64,000 bases of DNA from CAIMUS01 sp046347625 (GTDB lineage: Bacteria > Pseudomonadota > Gammaproteobacteria > Competibacterales > Competibacteraceae). Below are positions 1 through 8,426 of this stretch, in pieces. The DNA lies in the NCBI GenBank assembly GCA_046347625.1, contig JAXMFU010000003.1:930001-994000 (forward strand), given 5' to 3'. The first letter of the stretch is position 1. Every line of letters begins with the position of its first letter. A model generated the notes under the pieces. The model saw only the letters and a program-made list of their open reading frames with translations, did not search any database and was not told the DNA's origin. Both the position numbers and the translations under genes were made by a program.

Positions 1-326
1 ATCGCATACCGGCTCTTTTGCTCCGCGGGCAGCGACATATACTGGTCCTTGTTGGCGAAATGATCGCCGTATTTGTCGATCGTCTGGGGAACCAGCACGG
101 GATCGATCATGGTGATGTTCTTCCCCGATACGGCGACGGTCTCGCCACCTTTGATGACTTTCCCGGATTTGGTCTGTAAGCTGGAACCCGGCGCCAGCCG
201 GAACATATACACCGTATCCTCTACGCCTCTCCCTGGGGGAAAGCTTTTATCATCCCACTGGGCGAACCCGACGCCGGCCATCAGGGCCAGCATAAAACCT
301 AACAGCCGAGATAAACGTACTGTCAT
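1..326 (-). CDS. Exported protein of unknown function, cut by the window edge
   Basis: The open frame starts with ATG at 324-326 and runs off the left edge without a stop, giving about 108 visible residues. The N-terminus is a clear signal peptide: MTVRLSR, a hydrophobic stretch LLGFMLALMAGVGF and a likely cleavage after AQ. The mature part has a segment PGSSLQTKSGKVIKGG and then VAVSGKNITMIDPVLVP, and no family was recognised. It lies 125 bp downstream of maf on the same strand, where many gammaproteobacteria carry ribonuclease G (rng). It is not rng. The export call rests on the signal peptide; the function is unknown. Confidence 0.6.
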   Translation of the reverse strand, partial: MTVRLSRLLGFMLALMAGVGFAQWDDKSFPPGRGVEDTVYMFRLAPGSSLQTKSGKVIKGGETVAVSGKNITMIDPVLVPQTIDKYGDHFANKDQYMSLPAEQKSRYA

Positions 327-451
327 TTTTCTAACCCTCTGAAGATCATAAGTTGGGAATTCAGTACTGCCGGGGACCGGCAAGCCGGGGAAGTATAACA
401 ATACCCTGGGATCAATGCATGGGTATCCGCCGGTGATCCGACCTGGCTGGA

Positions 452-1057
452 TTACAACAGGCTTATCTCGAACTCCTGCAATAGCTCCGCCGTCTCGAAC
501 AGCGGCAGGCCCATTACCCCGGAGTAGCTGCCTTCCAGGCGGGTGATAAAGACCGCCGCTCGTCCCTGAATGCCATAAGCGCCGGCTTTATCCGCTGGTT
601 CGCCGGTGTCCCAGTACGCCTCACACTCGGTCTGAGATAATGCCCGGAAGCGGACCCGGCTTTCCTGTATCCGTAGCGCGGCGCGTTCACCGGCGACCAG
701 CGCTACGGCACTCATGACCTGATGCTCGCGTCCCGACAGGGCGGCCAGCATCGCCAGTCCCTCGTTACGGTCGCGCGGTTTGCCCAGGATAATACCGTCC
801 AATACGACCGCCGTATCCGCTCCCAGGACCGGGATCGGCCTAAGCCCGGACTGCCGCATTATGAGCAGCTCCCAACCGGCACGGGCCTTGGCCAGCGCCA
901 GCCGGCCAACATAAGTCGCCGGGTCTTCGCCGGGCAGAGGGGTTTCATCGACCGCCACCACCACGGTTCGATAGCTCACCCCGATCTGCTCCAGCAGTTC
1001 GCGCCGGCGGGGTGAGCCGGACGCCAGGTGGATAAACCGCTGTGGTAATTCAGCCAC
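452..1057 (-). CDS. maf: Maf-like nucleoside triphosphate pyrophosphatase (YhdE type)
   Basis: Maf proteins hydrolyse non-canonical or pyrimidine NTPs (dTTP/UTP type for YhdE) to the monophosphate in the cytoplasm, a house-cleaning role once linked to septum formation. The 201-residue product has the N-terminal signature LASGSPRRRELL, the central GADTAVVLDG with its conserved Asp, the DKAGAYGIQG loop and the C-terminal GSYSGVMGLPL motif. Length and motif order are normal for the family. It is the last gene of the proA-nadD-rsfS-rlmH-maf run and overlaps the end of rlmH by 8 bp, which suggests translational coupling. The choice between YhdE and YceF subgroup rests on the neighbourhood and is less certain than the family call. 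Confidence 0.93.
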   Translation of the reverse strand: MAELPQRFIHLASGSPRRRELLEQIGVSYRTVVVAVDETPLPGEDPATYVGRLALAKARAGWELLIMRQSGLRPIPVLGADTAVVLDGIILGKPRDRNEGLAMLAALSGREHQVMSAVALVAGERAALRIQESRVRFRALSQTECEAYWDTGEPADKAGAYGIQGRAAVFITRLEGSYSGVMGLPLFETAELLQEFEISLL

Positions 1058-1520
1058 GGTGATAAGGATGCTGCTGTAACAGGCTCAAAGCCCGATAGAG
1101 TTGCTCGGCGACGATAATCCGCACCAAGGGGTGCGGCAGGGTCAGTCGGGAGAGAGACCAGGTCAACTCGGCGCGCGCCCGGCAGACACTGTCCAAACCA
1201 TCGGGACCGCCGATCATGAAGGCCAGATCGCGGCCTTCCTGCCGCCAATGCGCCAGTTCGAAGGCCAACTGCTCCGTATTCCACTGCCGACCGCCGGCAT
1301 CCAGCGCAATCAGGCGCGCACCCTTCGGAGCGGCGGCCAGAATACGCGCTCCCTCTTCCCGGACCAGCCGCTCCAACAGCCCGGGTTTACTCCGCTTGCC
1401 GGCGGGAATCTCCAGCAATTGCAGCGGACATTCCCGGGGAAAGCGAACGGCATACTCGTCGAACCCGGCCTTGACCCAGGCGGGCATGCGGGTACCGACC
1501 GCAAGTAAACACATCCGCAT
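1050..1520 (-). CDS. rlmH: 23S rRNA pseudouridine-1915 N3-methyltransferase RlmH
   Basis: RlmH is a SPOUT-class methyltransferase that methylates pseudouridine 1915 in helix 69 of 23S rRNA, using SAM on the assembled ribosome. The 156-residue product matches the family length. It shows the glycine-rich SAM-binding knot segment FMIGGPDGLD and the C-terminal LSRLTLPHPLVRIIVAEQLYRA, ending in the typical QHPYHRG tail. It sits between rsfS (39 bp upstream) and maf (8 bp overlap), the usual gammaproteobacterial order, and all three act on ribosome function or nucleotide hygiene. Nothing in the sequence suggests damage. Confidence 0.96.
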   Translation of the reverse strand: MRMCLLAVGTRMPAWVKAGFDEYAVRFPRECPLQLLEIPAGKRSKPGLLERLVREEGARILAAAPKGARLIALDAGGRQWNTEQLAFELAHWRQEGRDLAFMIGGPDGLDSVCRARAELTWSLSRLTLPHPLVRIIVAEQLYRALSLLQQHPYHRG

Positions 1521-1559
1521 GCTTGTTCAGACTCGTATCGCGGTCGGCGGAGAACCGCT

Positions 1560-1919
1560 TCAGAGTCGTCGGACGGCGGTACTACCGGAGGTGGTTTCCC
1601 CGATCGTCCAGAGTTTCTCCAAGTTATAAAAATCCCGTGTTTCGGGCTGCATGAGATGAACGATGATATCGCCCAGATCCACCAGAATCCACTCGGCATC
1701 CCGTTCGCCTTCCACACCCAGGGGACTGACGCCGGCTGCCTTACATTTCTCGACCACTTTGTCGGCCAGGGCTTTTACCTGCCGGCCGGAGGTCCCACTG
1801 GCGACGATCATCAGATCGGTAAAACTGGCGATCGCACGCACATCCAGAATCTTAATATCCTTCGCCTTCAGATCTTCCAAGGCGCCTACAACCAAGTCTT
1901 TCAACTCGTCAAGTTGCAT
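1560..1919 (-). CDS. rsfS: Ribosome silencing factor RsfS
   Basis: RsfS (RsfA, formerly Iojap/YbeB) binds ribosomal protein uL14 and blocks joining of the 30S and 50S subunits when nutrients are short. The 119-residue product has the family core: KDIKILDVRAIASFTDLMIVASG, then TSGRQVKALADKVVEKCK and GEREAEWILVDLGDIIVHLMQPETR-like residues (here GERDAEW). Length is typical. It lies 10 bp downstream of nadD and upstream of rlmH in the conserved nadD-rsfS-rlmH order. Start at ATG 1917-1919. Confidence 0.96.
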   Translation of the reverse strand: MQLDELKDLVVGALEDLKAKDIKILDVRAIASFTDLMIVASGTSGRQVKALADKVVEKCKAAGVSPLGVEGERDAEWILVDLGDIIVHLMQPETRDFYNLEKLWTIGETTSGSTAVRRL

Positions 1920-1929
1920 AGTTACGATA

Positions 1930-2631
1930 TCATTCCTTACAGGCTGATGAGACGGATAGCCGATATAGGCCGTGTTCGCGAATGGCGTCCCAGACTGCTT
2001 CCGGCAGCAGGTAACGGGGCGAATGCCCCTGTGCCAGCAGTTGCCGAATCCGCGTGGCGGAAATTGCCAACTGGGTGACCGGCTGAATCAGGATACCACC
2101 GGCGGCTTTCTCCCGGAGCGCTCCAGGATGGTCGAGCCGACAGCGCTCGATCAGTTGGTTCAGTTCCCCCGCCGGGGTCGGCGCCGCCCCGGGACGTTCC
2201 AATACAATTAGATGGGTGAATTCCAGGATGTTCCGCCAGCAATGCCAGCCGGGCAGGTCGTTGAAAGCATCGCGGCCGAGCAGTAAACACAGCGGCGTAT
2301 TGCCCACTTCGGCGCGCAGGGAAGCCAGCGTATCCACCATATAAGAAGGGCCTTCCCGGCGCAGTTCCCGCTCGTCCACGACGAAGCCCGGCTGTCCGGC
2401 AACCGCCAGTCGCAACAGTTTCAGCCGTTGCGCCGGTGTTGCCTGCGGTTGCCCCCGGTGGGGTGGCAGCCGACAGGGAATAAAACGAACTTCCGCCAGT
2501 TCCAGCGCTTCCAGAACTTCCAGCGCAATCCGTAAATGGCCATTATGGACGGGGTCGAAGGTGCCGCCCAAGATACCGACAGGGTTTGCAGAAGGCCCCG
2601 AGCGCCCGATTTCTGGCTGCCATTCAGACAC
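1930..2631 (-). CDS. nadD: Nicotinate-nucleotide adenylyltransferase NadD
   Basis: NadD adenylates nicotinate mononucleotide with ATP to give deamido-NAD in NAD synthesis. The nucleotidyltransferase signature GILGGTFDPVHNGHLR is at residues 19-34, LLLGRDAFNDLPGWHCW lies in the middle, and the C-terminal ISATRIRQLLAQG matches the ISSTxIR motif. The start is a GTG at 2629-2631 whose bases overlap the end of proA copy 1 (GTGTCTGA, an 8-bp overlap), so translation is probably coupled. The 233-residue product carries about 17 residues before the catalytic core, slightly long for the family, which makes a later start possible. The proA duplication ends exactly at this junction. Confidence 0.95.
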   Translation of the reverse strand: MSEWQPEIGRSGPSANPVGILGGTFDPVHNGHLRIALEVLEALELAEVRFIPCRLPPHRGQPQATPAQRLKLLRLAVAGQPGFVVDERELRREGPSYMVDTLASLRAEVGNTPLCLLLGRDAFNDLPGWHCWRNILEFTHLIVLERPGAAPTPAGELNQLIERCRLDHPGALREKAAGGILIQPVTQLAISATRIRQLLAQGHSPRYLLPEAVWDAIREHGLYRLSVSSACKE

Positions 2632-3898
2632 GAATATGACCGTCGCCCAGCACCACGAATTTCTGGGTGGTCAGTCCCTCGACACCGACCGGACCACGGG
2701 CATGCAGTTTGTCGGTACTGATGCCGATTTCCGCTCCCAGGCCGTACTCGAAACCGTCGGCGAAACGGGTCGAGGCATTGACCATCACCGAACTGGAATC
2801 CACTTCCCGCAGAAAACGTCGTGCCCGGCTGTAATCTTCGGTGACGATGGCATCGGTATGCTGAGAACCGTGAAGGGTGATATGGTCGATGGCCTGGTCC
2901 ACATCGTCTACGATGCGGATCGACAAAATGGGTGCCAGATATTCGGTATCCCAGTCTTCCGGAGTGGCGCGCTTGATATCGGCCAGGATATCGCGGGTTC
3001 GCTCGCAGCCCCGCAGTTCCACACCTTTTTCCTGATACATTACCGCCAGCGGCGGCAATGCCTGTTCGGCAATCCCCGCCGCCACCAGCAGTGTTTCCAT
3101 GGCGTTGCAAACCCCATAACGGTGGGTTTTGGCGTTGTAGGCGACTTTGAGCGCTTTGTCGATATCCGCTTTGTCGTCGATATAGACATGGCAGATGCCG
3201 TGCAAATGCTTGATCACCGGTACCTTGGCCTCGGCGCTGATCCGTTCGATCAGGTCCTTGCCGCCGCGCGGCACGATCACATCCACATAATCTTTCATGC
3301 GGATCAGTTCGCCCACCGCCGCCCGGTCCGTGGTCTCGACCACCTGGACGCAGGCTTCGGGCAGGCCGGCCTGTCGCAGGCCGGTCTGAATACAGGCGGC
3401 GATGGCCCGATTGGAGTGGATGGCCTCGGAACCACCGCGCAGGATAGCCGCGTTACCGGCTTTTAAACACAGGCCGGCGGCATCGGCGGTCACATTCGGG
3501 CGGGATTCGTAAATAATGCCGATCACTCCGAGCGGCACCCGCATCCGACCGACCTGAATGCCGGAAGGACGATAGCGCAAGTCGGTAATTTCCCCGACCG
3601 GATCGGGCAGGGCGGCGATTTCGCGCAAGCCTTCGGCCATGGCTCGAATCCGGGCCGGGTTCAATTCCAGCCGGTCCAGCAGCGCGGCGTCCAGACCGTG
3701 GGCGATGCCGGCGTCCAGATCCTTACGATTTTCCTCGATCAGGCAGGACTGTGCCGCTTCGATGGCGGCGGCGATGGCGGTCAGCGCCTGGTTCTTGGTG
3801 GCGGTTTCGGCACAGCCGATGTGGCGCGAGGCGGCCCGCGCCTGTCGCCCCAAACCGAGCATGTACTCGGTGATATTCATAGCTGTCGATGTGTTCAT
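2624..3898 (-). CDS. proA: Gamma-glutamyl phosphate reductase, copy 1 (nadD-side)
   Basis: ProA reduces gamma-glutamyl phosphate with NADPH to glutamate-5-semialdehyde, the second step of proline synthesis. The 424-residue product is full length. It shows the GVIGIIYESRPNVT segment, NAAILRGGSEA, the YGVCNAMETLL region with the catalytic cysteine and the C-terminal GRGPVGLEGLT-like motif (here ARGPVGVEGLT). ATG at 3896-3898 follows GAGGA. From MLGLGRQ onward it is essentially identical to the second copy at 14140-15417, but its first dozen or so residues (MNTSTAMNITEY) and its upstream DNA differ. It keeps the native downstream neighbour nadD, so this copy probably holds the original 3' junction while its 5' end faces island 1. 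Both copies look functional. Confidence 0.96.
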   Translation of the reverse strand: MNTSTAMNITEYMLGLGRQARAASRHIGCAETATKNQALTAIAAAIEAAQSCLIEENRKDLDAGIAHGLDAALLDRLELNPARIRAMAEGLREIAALPDPVGEITDLRYRPSGIQVGRMRVPLGVIGIIYESRPNVTADAAGLCLKAGNAAILRGGSEAIHSNRAIAACIQTGLRQAGLPEACVQVVETTDRAAVGELIRMKDYVDVIVPRGGKDLIERISAEAKVPVIKHLHGICHVYIDDKADIDKALKVAYNAKTHRYGVCNAMETLLVAAGIAEQALPPLAVMYQEKGVELRGCERTRDILADIKRATPEDWDTEYLAPILSIRIVDDVDQAIDHITLHGSQHTDAIVTEDYSRARRFLREVDSSSVMVNASTRFADGFEYGLGAEIGISTDKLHARGPVGVEGLTTQKFVVLGDGHIRV

Positions 3899-4208
3899 AG
3901 TCGGTCATCCTCTTGCTCAACTTCGATGATTGTCGTTTAATTTTCCCTGTTTGGCAAAGGCTATGCCTACCCTGGATGGCTACTTTTGCGGCTTGGAGGA
4001 GAGGCTGCGATACGGCGCTTGGGTTGTACAGGTCTGGAGGGGTGGCTATCCTGATCTCTATGTACTTCCATCGGGAAGCTGCACAGTGTACACTTAATTA
4101 AAATGAGTGCTTTGGATGAGGGCCGGTGTTTCTTCAGGTTAAGGTTCTACTGACCAGGGCTTTAAAGATGACCTATATAAATCAGTACGTTAAGACACCA
4201 TTTTGGGC

Positions 4209-4265
4209 TATCCACTTAAGGCGGAACGATTTGACTCTGGGAGCGCCGGCGTCCCCGCCGGCCCT
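4209..4265. repeat. Interspersed repeat, half of the 43272-43369 palindrome
   Basis: ATCCACTTAAGGCGG, then TGGGAGCGCCGGCGTCCCC and a GCCGGCCC end. The same modules recur in inverted arrangement at 43272-43369 beside the IS630 element. A related GGCGCCGGCGTCCCCGCCGG core also appears at 13130-13149. It is a dispersed non-coding repeat, not tied to a gene. Confidence 0.55.
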
Positions 4266-4279
4266 TTGCGGTCAGTTTT

Positions 4280-4345
4280 GTAGGGTGGGCATGTTTCACC
4301 ATTCGCACCCAGTCGGTCGGTTAAGGTGGGCCGTGCCCACCCTAC
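4280..4345. repeat. REP-like inverted repeat (GTAGGGTGGGC / GCCCACCCTAC)
   Basis: GTAGGGTGGGC near 4280 pairs with GCCCACCCTAC ending at 4345, forming a long hairpin with an internal GGTCGGTTAAGG loop region. This is the layout of small dispersed palindromes common in environmental gammaproteobacteria. Confidence 0.55.
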
Positions 4346-4387
4346 CGGGCTAGAAATTTTGATTGAAAATGCATTTATACAAATAGG

Positions 4388-4471
4388 AGTTACGCACTTG
4401 GGATTCAGAACCACAACCTGTAGGGGCGGTTCGCGAACCACCCCTACACGATCTGCCTGAACTGCGTAACT
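4388..4471. repeat. MITE-like element with terminal AGTTACGCA repeats
   Basis: The 84-bp element starts with AGTTACGCA (4388-4396) and ends with the inverted copy TGCGTAACT (4463-4471). Inside lies a strong palindrome, GTAGGGGCGGTTCGCG followed by its complement AACCACCCCTAC. Terminal inverted repeats plus an internal hairpin suggest a miniature mobile element. It ends 25 bp before the ATG of the SIR2 gene and may affect that gene's promoter or leader. Confidence 0.5.
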
Positions 4472-4496
4472 TCTAACAAAATTGAAGGTTTTAAAA

Positions 4497-5618
4497 ATGT
4501 CGGCTAATCTGACTGATGGGCAATGGAAAAGGCTACTTGAGAATATCGACGCGGGAAGCTGCACAGCTTTGATTGGGGCTGGTGTGTACCAGAAGATTTC
4601 TCAACTAAAAGCTGAAGTTGCAGAAGATTGGATAAAAAAAGATGGATATCCATTAAAAGATTGCACGGAGTTTAGCAGAATAGCTCAATTTATTGCTATC
4701 CAAAATGATGACCAAGTATATCCCAAAAAAACTCTGCTAGAAAAGTTAAAAAACCTTGAGCCTCCTGACTTTAACAAACCAGGCGAACCTCATGATGTTT
4801 TGGCCGAACTAGAACTGCCTGTATATATTACCACTAATTACGACGGTTTCATGGTGCAAGCACTTAAAAATCGAAAGAAAGATGTACGAAGAGAACTGTA
4901 TCGTTGGGATAAATTTATCAATGATCAACCATCTTTTCTTCGTAAAGGATTTCAGCCGACAGCGGCAAACCCTATCGTCTATCACTTACTAGGACATGAT
5001 GAAGTTAAGGAATCATTGGTGCTCACTGAGGATGATTATCTTAAATTCTTGCTGAATATTTCAAAAAATATTGAAAAAAACGTATTACCTTCACTGATTC
5101 AACAGGTATTAGCTCAAGGTTCGCTGATACTTGTTGGTTATCAATTGATGGATTGGGAATTTAGGGTTCTCTTTCAGGGTATTATGGCTAGCCTAGATAA
5201 CAGTCTCCGAAGTACTAGTAGCATTACTATACAATTATCTTCAGATATAGCTAATAATCCTGATAAAGCCCAAGAGTATTTATCCAAATACTTTGGAGGA
5301 GTTAAAATAAAGACATATGTAGGGACAACTGAAGAGTTTTCAGCTGAACTAAGGCAACGCTGGAGAAGTTTTTGTTTTGAAAAACCTATAAAATCAGGTG
5401 TGAGAGAAGAAAGTACTGAAATACAGAAATCAGAAAGAAAGAATAAACTAATTGAAGGTTTTGAACAATTTTTGGATGTAATGCGTGATAAATTACTTTC
5501 TCAAATTAAAGAGTATGGTTTAGAGACTCGGTCAGAGGAAGAAATTCGTCAAGATTCAAGAATAAAAGTAACTTTTGAAAAAATTGAACTTATTAAGAGT
5601 TACTTAGATAAATTGTGA
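4497..5618 (+). CDS. SIR2-like domain protein (putative NAD-consuming effector)
   Basis: The 373-residue product has SIR2-fold marks: ALIGAG at 24-29 (nucleotide-binding glycines), ITTNYDGFM around 111-119, VYHLLGH around 161-167 with a histidine where SIR2 enzymes carry the catalytic one, and SLILVGYQLMDWEFRVLF in the Rossmann part. This pattern belongs to the SIR2-like (SIR2_2) group found in anti-phage systems (Thoeris, DSR, SIR2-associated STAND proteins), where it often depletes NAD+ on infection. ATG at 4497 is chosen over the in-frame TTG at 4482. It lies 34 bp upstream of the STAND-WD40 gene on the same strand, suggesting an effector-sensor pair. AT content is much higher than in the flanking core genes, a sign of transfer. 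Family call is firm; activity is inferred. Confidence 0.82.
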   Translation: MSANLTDGQWKRLLENIDAGSCTALIGAGVYQKISQLKAEVAEDWIKKDGYPLKDCTEFSRIAQFIAIQNDDQVYPKKTLLEKLKNLEPPDFNKPGEPHDVLAELELPVYITTNYDGFMVQALKNRKKDVRRELYRWDKFINDQPSFLRKGFQPTAANPIVYHLLGHDEVKESLVLTEDDYLKFLLNISKNIEKNVLPSLIQQVLAQGSLILVGYQLMDWEFRVLFQGIMASLDNSLRSTSSITIQLSSDIANNPDKAQEYLSKYFGGVKIKTYVGTTEEFSAELRQRWRSFCFEKPIKSGVREESTEIQKSERKNKLIEGFEQFLDVMRDKLLSQIKEYGLETRSEEEIRQDSRIKVTFEKIELIKSYLDKL

Positions 5619-5652
5619 AATCAACGTAATTAACCCCAATGTCAAAGTTAAA

Positions 5653-7434
5653 ATGAACACAGTTCCAGACTCGCTAGAATTTCAATCATATAATCCTTAT
5701 ATTGGTCCTGAGCCTTTTGAAAAAGAGCACAGAGATCGATTCTATGGTCGAAAGCATGAGACTAATGAAATTTTCTCTTTGATTATTGCCCACCGTGCAT
5801 TATTACTTTATTCTCAATCGGGGGCCGGCAAAACTTCATTGCTGAATGCCGGCCTTATCCCCCGGTTACAGGAAGAAGGATTCAAGGTTCTCCCAATAGC
5901 TAGAGTACGTAGCTTGTTTCCCGTGAAAGGACTACTTCCTGATGGCATCCAGCTTGAAGAAGTAACAAATATTTATGTTTTCTATACCCTTTTAAGCTGG
6001 GAAAGAAATGCTTTTAATAATCCAATAGAATTACGGCAATTGACCACTCAATCTCTTGCTGATTATCTTTTACAAAAACTTCCACATGTTATTGACAATG
6101 AAGTACCTACACCTTGGATTATTATTTTCGATCAATTCGAGGAATTGTTTTCATTCTATCCAGAGTGTTGGATGCATAGAGAAAACTTCTTTAAGCAAAT
6201 TAGTGAGATATTACAGCATGCTAAACTTCCACCGCTAAGGATAATATTTTCAATGCGTGATGATTACTTAGCTCGTATGGACTCTTATACTTACTTGCTG
6301 CCTGGACAGTTGCAGATACGCTTTTACTTAGAACTTCTTCGTGAGGATAGGGCATTGGATGCAATATTGAAACCTTTAGAACTGTCAAATATATCCCTCT
6401 CTCAGAGAGTTGCGAGAAAACTAGTAGATATGTTACGGACGGAGACTAGGGTAGATGAAGCTGGAAACCCGATAAAGATAATTGGAGAGTTTATTGAGCC
6501 TTTGGTACTACAAATAGCCTGTAAGTATCTATGGGAAAAATATAAATTTAATATAGGCGAGATAAGTGAGGAAGAGAAAAGTTTTATTGAAGGAAGTGTG
6601 AAACAAGCTTTAACTATATATTATAAAGATGTTATCAATCATGCTGCCACTCAATCCGAGAAATCAATAAAAGATATTAGTAATTGGATTGAAAATAAAT
6701 TTATTCCTTCTGGAAGGCGCGAGGGGGTATATTTTACTGATGTACAAGCAATGAATATTAATGTAGTCAGAACTATAGATGAGAGACACTTAATACGAAA
6801 ACAGGAATTTGGTGATCATAAATGGTATGAACTTACTCATGATGCTTGGGTTGAGATAATCCAAGATTTTAATAAGCAATGGAAAGAAGATTATACAATA
6901 CCCCTGAGAGATGCACTGAAAAAATGGAAATATTTTGGAAAATATAAGTATGATCTTGTAGATCTTCTGCTGGATCAAGGATTGACAGATGCACTTAACT
7001 GGGCAAACGATAACCTTGGCAAACTGGATAAATCATTAAGGGACTTTGTTAGTGATTGCAATAAAGCTCATCAAATAATAAGAGAGGAATTGGCTTTCAG
7101 TAAATCGACTCAATTGGCAGACAAATCGAAAACATTGCAGAATACGAATCGTCGATGTAGCCTGCTTTTAGCTATTGAAGCGTTTAATATTGGTAAAAAT
7201 TCAAAACGACATGTCCCTGCTACTGACAGTGCTTTACGTGAAGTGTTGCCGATTTTGCTTTCCCGTACGCTTGCTACTGAAGGACGACGGCTCAACAGCT
7301 ATGGCAGCTCAGTTAATACTATAGCTATTAGTAAGCAGTGGTTAGTTATTGGCAGCCAGGATGGAGTTGCCCACTTATGGAAGTTGGATTATGGAGGTCT
7401 TACTAGTTACCTGATGTGCAACTTTACCAAGTAG
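5653..7434 (+). pseudogene. STAND NTPase-WD40 protein, N-terminal part (gene split by IS982)
   Basis: N-terminal half of a sensor-type ATPase. NPYIGPEPF and RFYGRKHE open the NTPase domain; Walker A is SQSGAGKTSLL (about residues 54-64) and Walker B is WIIIFDQFEELF (155-166), the EELF ending being typical of nSTAND1 proteins. A winged-helix/arm-like region follows and then the first WD40 repeat (SQDGVAHLWKL). The frame then runs into an IS982-family element inserted after 7408 and stops at 7434. Removing the element and one 8-bp target duplicate restores one uninterrupted frame into 8427-11134, predicting a 1487-residue parent. STAND proteins detect a trigger through their repeat domain and activate a partner; here the SIR2 gene directly upstream is the likely effector. 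Confidence 0.85.
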
Positions 7435-8418
7435 ATCTTGAAGCGGCACAACTATCGCCGTAAGTTGAGAGAATCTCTAGCCTCCCAACCCAGAGGACGA
7501 TAGCCATGCCAATAGATGCGTTTATCATTACCGTGTTTTGTTGGGTGGAGCTAGGGCTCGAAAAAGTGACCGCTGGCGTGAAGCTCCGTACCCGCGGTTT
7601 TGCTCCCCGCTTACGGGACAGCGAAGTGATCACGATGGAGATTGTGGGTGAATTTCTGGGTTATGAGGGCGATGAAGCCATTTGGGAATACTTCAAGCAG
7701 CACTGGGCGGCTTGGTTTCCTGGCTTGGGGGATCGAAGTACCTTTGTGCGCCAAGCCGCCAATCTCTGGCGAGTGAAGCAGCTGTTACATCAGCAGTTGG
7801 TGACGGAACTGGGGGCAGATACGGCAGACTGCCATATTATCGACGGGTTCCCGCTTAAGGTGTGCCACGTGGTGCGCGCCCCGCGCAGCCAGAACCTGAA
7901 AGGTGAAGCTGACTACGGCTACTGCGCGGCCAAGGATGAGCACTACTACGGGTTGAAAGCGAACGTACTGATTGATCCGCGGGGTGTGGTGGTCGGGATC
8001 ACGATCACGGCGGCCCATGTGGATGAGCGCGATTCTGCCTATGAGGTCTTGCAGGCGATTATCGGGGTGCTCCTGGGTGACAAAGGATATATCCGCCCTC
8101 AATTCAAAGCGGATTGTGAAGCCGTGGGGATCGACCTGCAAACCCCCGTGCGGAAGAACATGATCGAGTCGCGGCCGCGCTGGTGGTTAAAGCTCTTACG
8201 GCGGGTCCGCAAGCGGGTTGAAACCGTGATTAGCCAACTGGAACAACGTTTTGGGTTGGCGAAAACGCGGGCACGCGATGCCTGGCATCTGACCAACCAA
8301 GTGACCCGCAAGCTCTTGGCGCATACGATTGGCATCTGGCTCAACATCCAACAGGGTCGCGAGCCGTTACAGTTAGACGGTGTAGTCACTGCTTAACCTG
8401 AAAAGTTGCACATCACGT
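7409..8418 (+). mobile_element. IS982-family insertion sequence, copy 1
   Basis: A complete 1010-bp element. The left end is ACCTGATGTGCAACTTT and the right end is the inverted AAAGTTGCACATCACGT. The target duplication TACTAGTT is present at 7401-7408 and at 8419-8426. The same 1010-bp element occurs in inverted orientation at 43520-44529. It splits the STAND-WD40 gene inside the WD40 region. Confidence 0.9.
7506..8396 (+). CDS. IS982-family transposase, copy 1
   Basis: The 296-residue DDE transposase is close to the family's usual 290-300 residues. Visible marks include IIDGFPLKVCHVVRAPRS with the first catalytic Asp, the GYCAAKDEHYYGLKANVLID block typical of IS982, GVLLGDKGYIRP with a second acidic position, and a C-terminal ISQLEQRFGLAKTRAR helix. 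It appears intact and so may still be active. It differs from the copy at 43542-44432 by one residue seen near the N-terminus (PIDA here, PIDE there), meaning recent movement within this genome. Confidence 0.93.
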   Translation: MPIDAFIITVFCWVELGLEKVTAGVKLRTRGFAPRLRDSEVITMEIVGEFLGYEGDEAIWEYFKQHWAAWFPGLGDRSTFVRQAANLWRVKQLLHQQLVTELGADTADCHIIDGFPLKVCHVVRAPRSQNLKGEADYGYCAAKDEHYYGLKANVLIDPRGVVVGITITAAHVDERDSAYEVLQAIIGVLLGDKGYIRPQFKADCEAVGIDLQTPVRKNMIESRPRWWLKLLRRVRKRVETVISQLEQRFGLAKTRARDAWHLTNQVTRKLLAHTIGIWLNIQQGREPLQLDGVVTA

Positions 8419-8426
8419 TACTAGTT

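Larger units (their letters stand above)
3899..4496. other. Intergenic stretch between proA copy 1 and the SIR2 gene, filled with palindromic repeats
   Basis: No convincing gene is seen in these 598 bases. The right half holds three repeat-like palindromes, listed separately (4209-4265, 4280-4345 and 4388-4471). The left half (about 3940-4200) shows nothing recognisable. It is the right-hand edge of island 1 next to the duplicated proA, so the island boundary lies at or near 3899. Confidence 0.6.

Noticed and set aside
2561..3466. Long plus-strand frame opposite proA
   Set aside because: It is a shadow frame over a well-conserved gene, and the same shadow recurs over the second proA copy with no family similarity.
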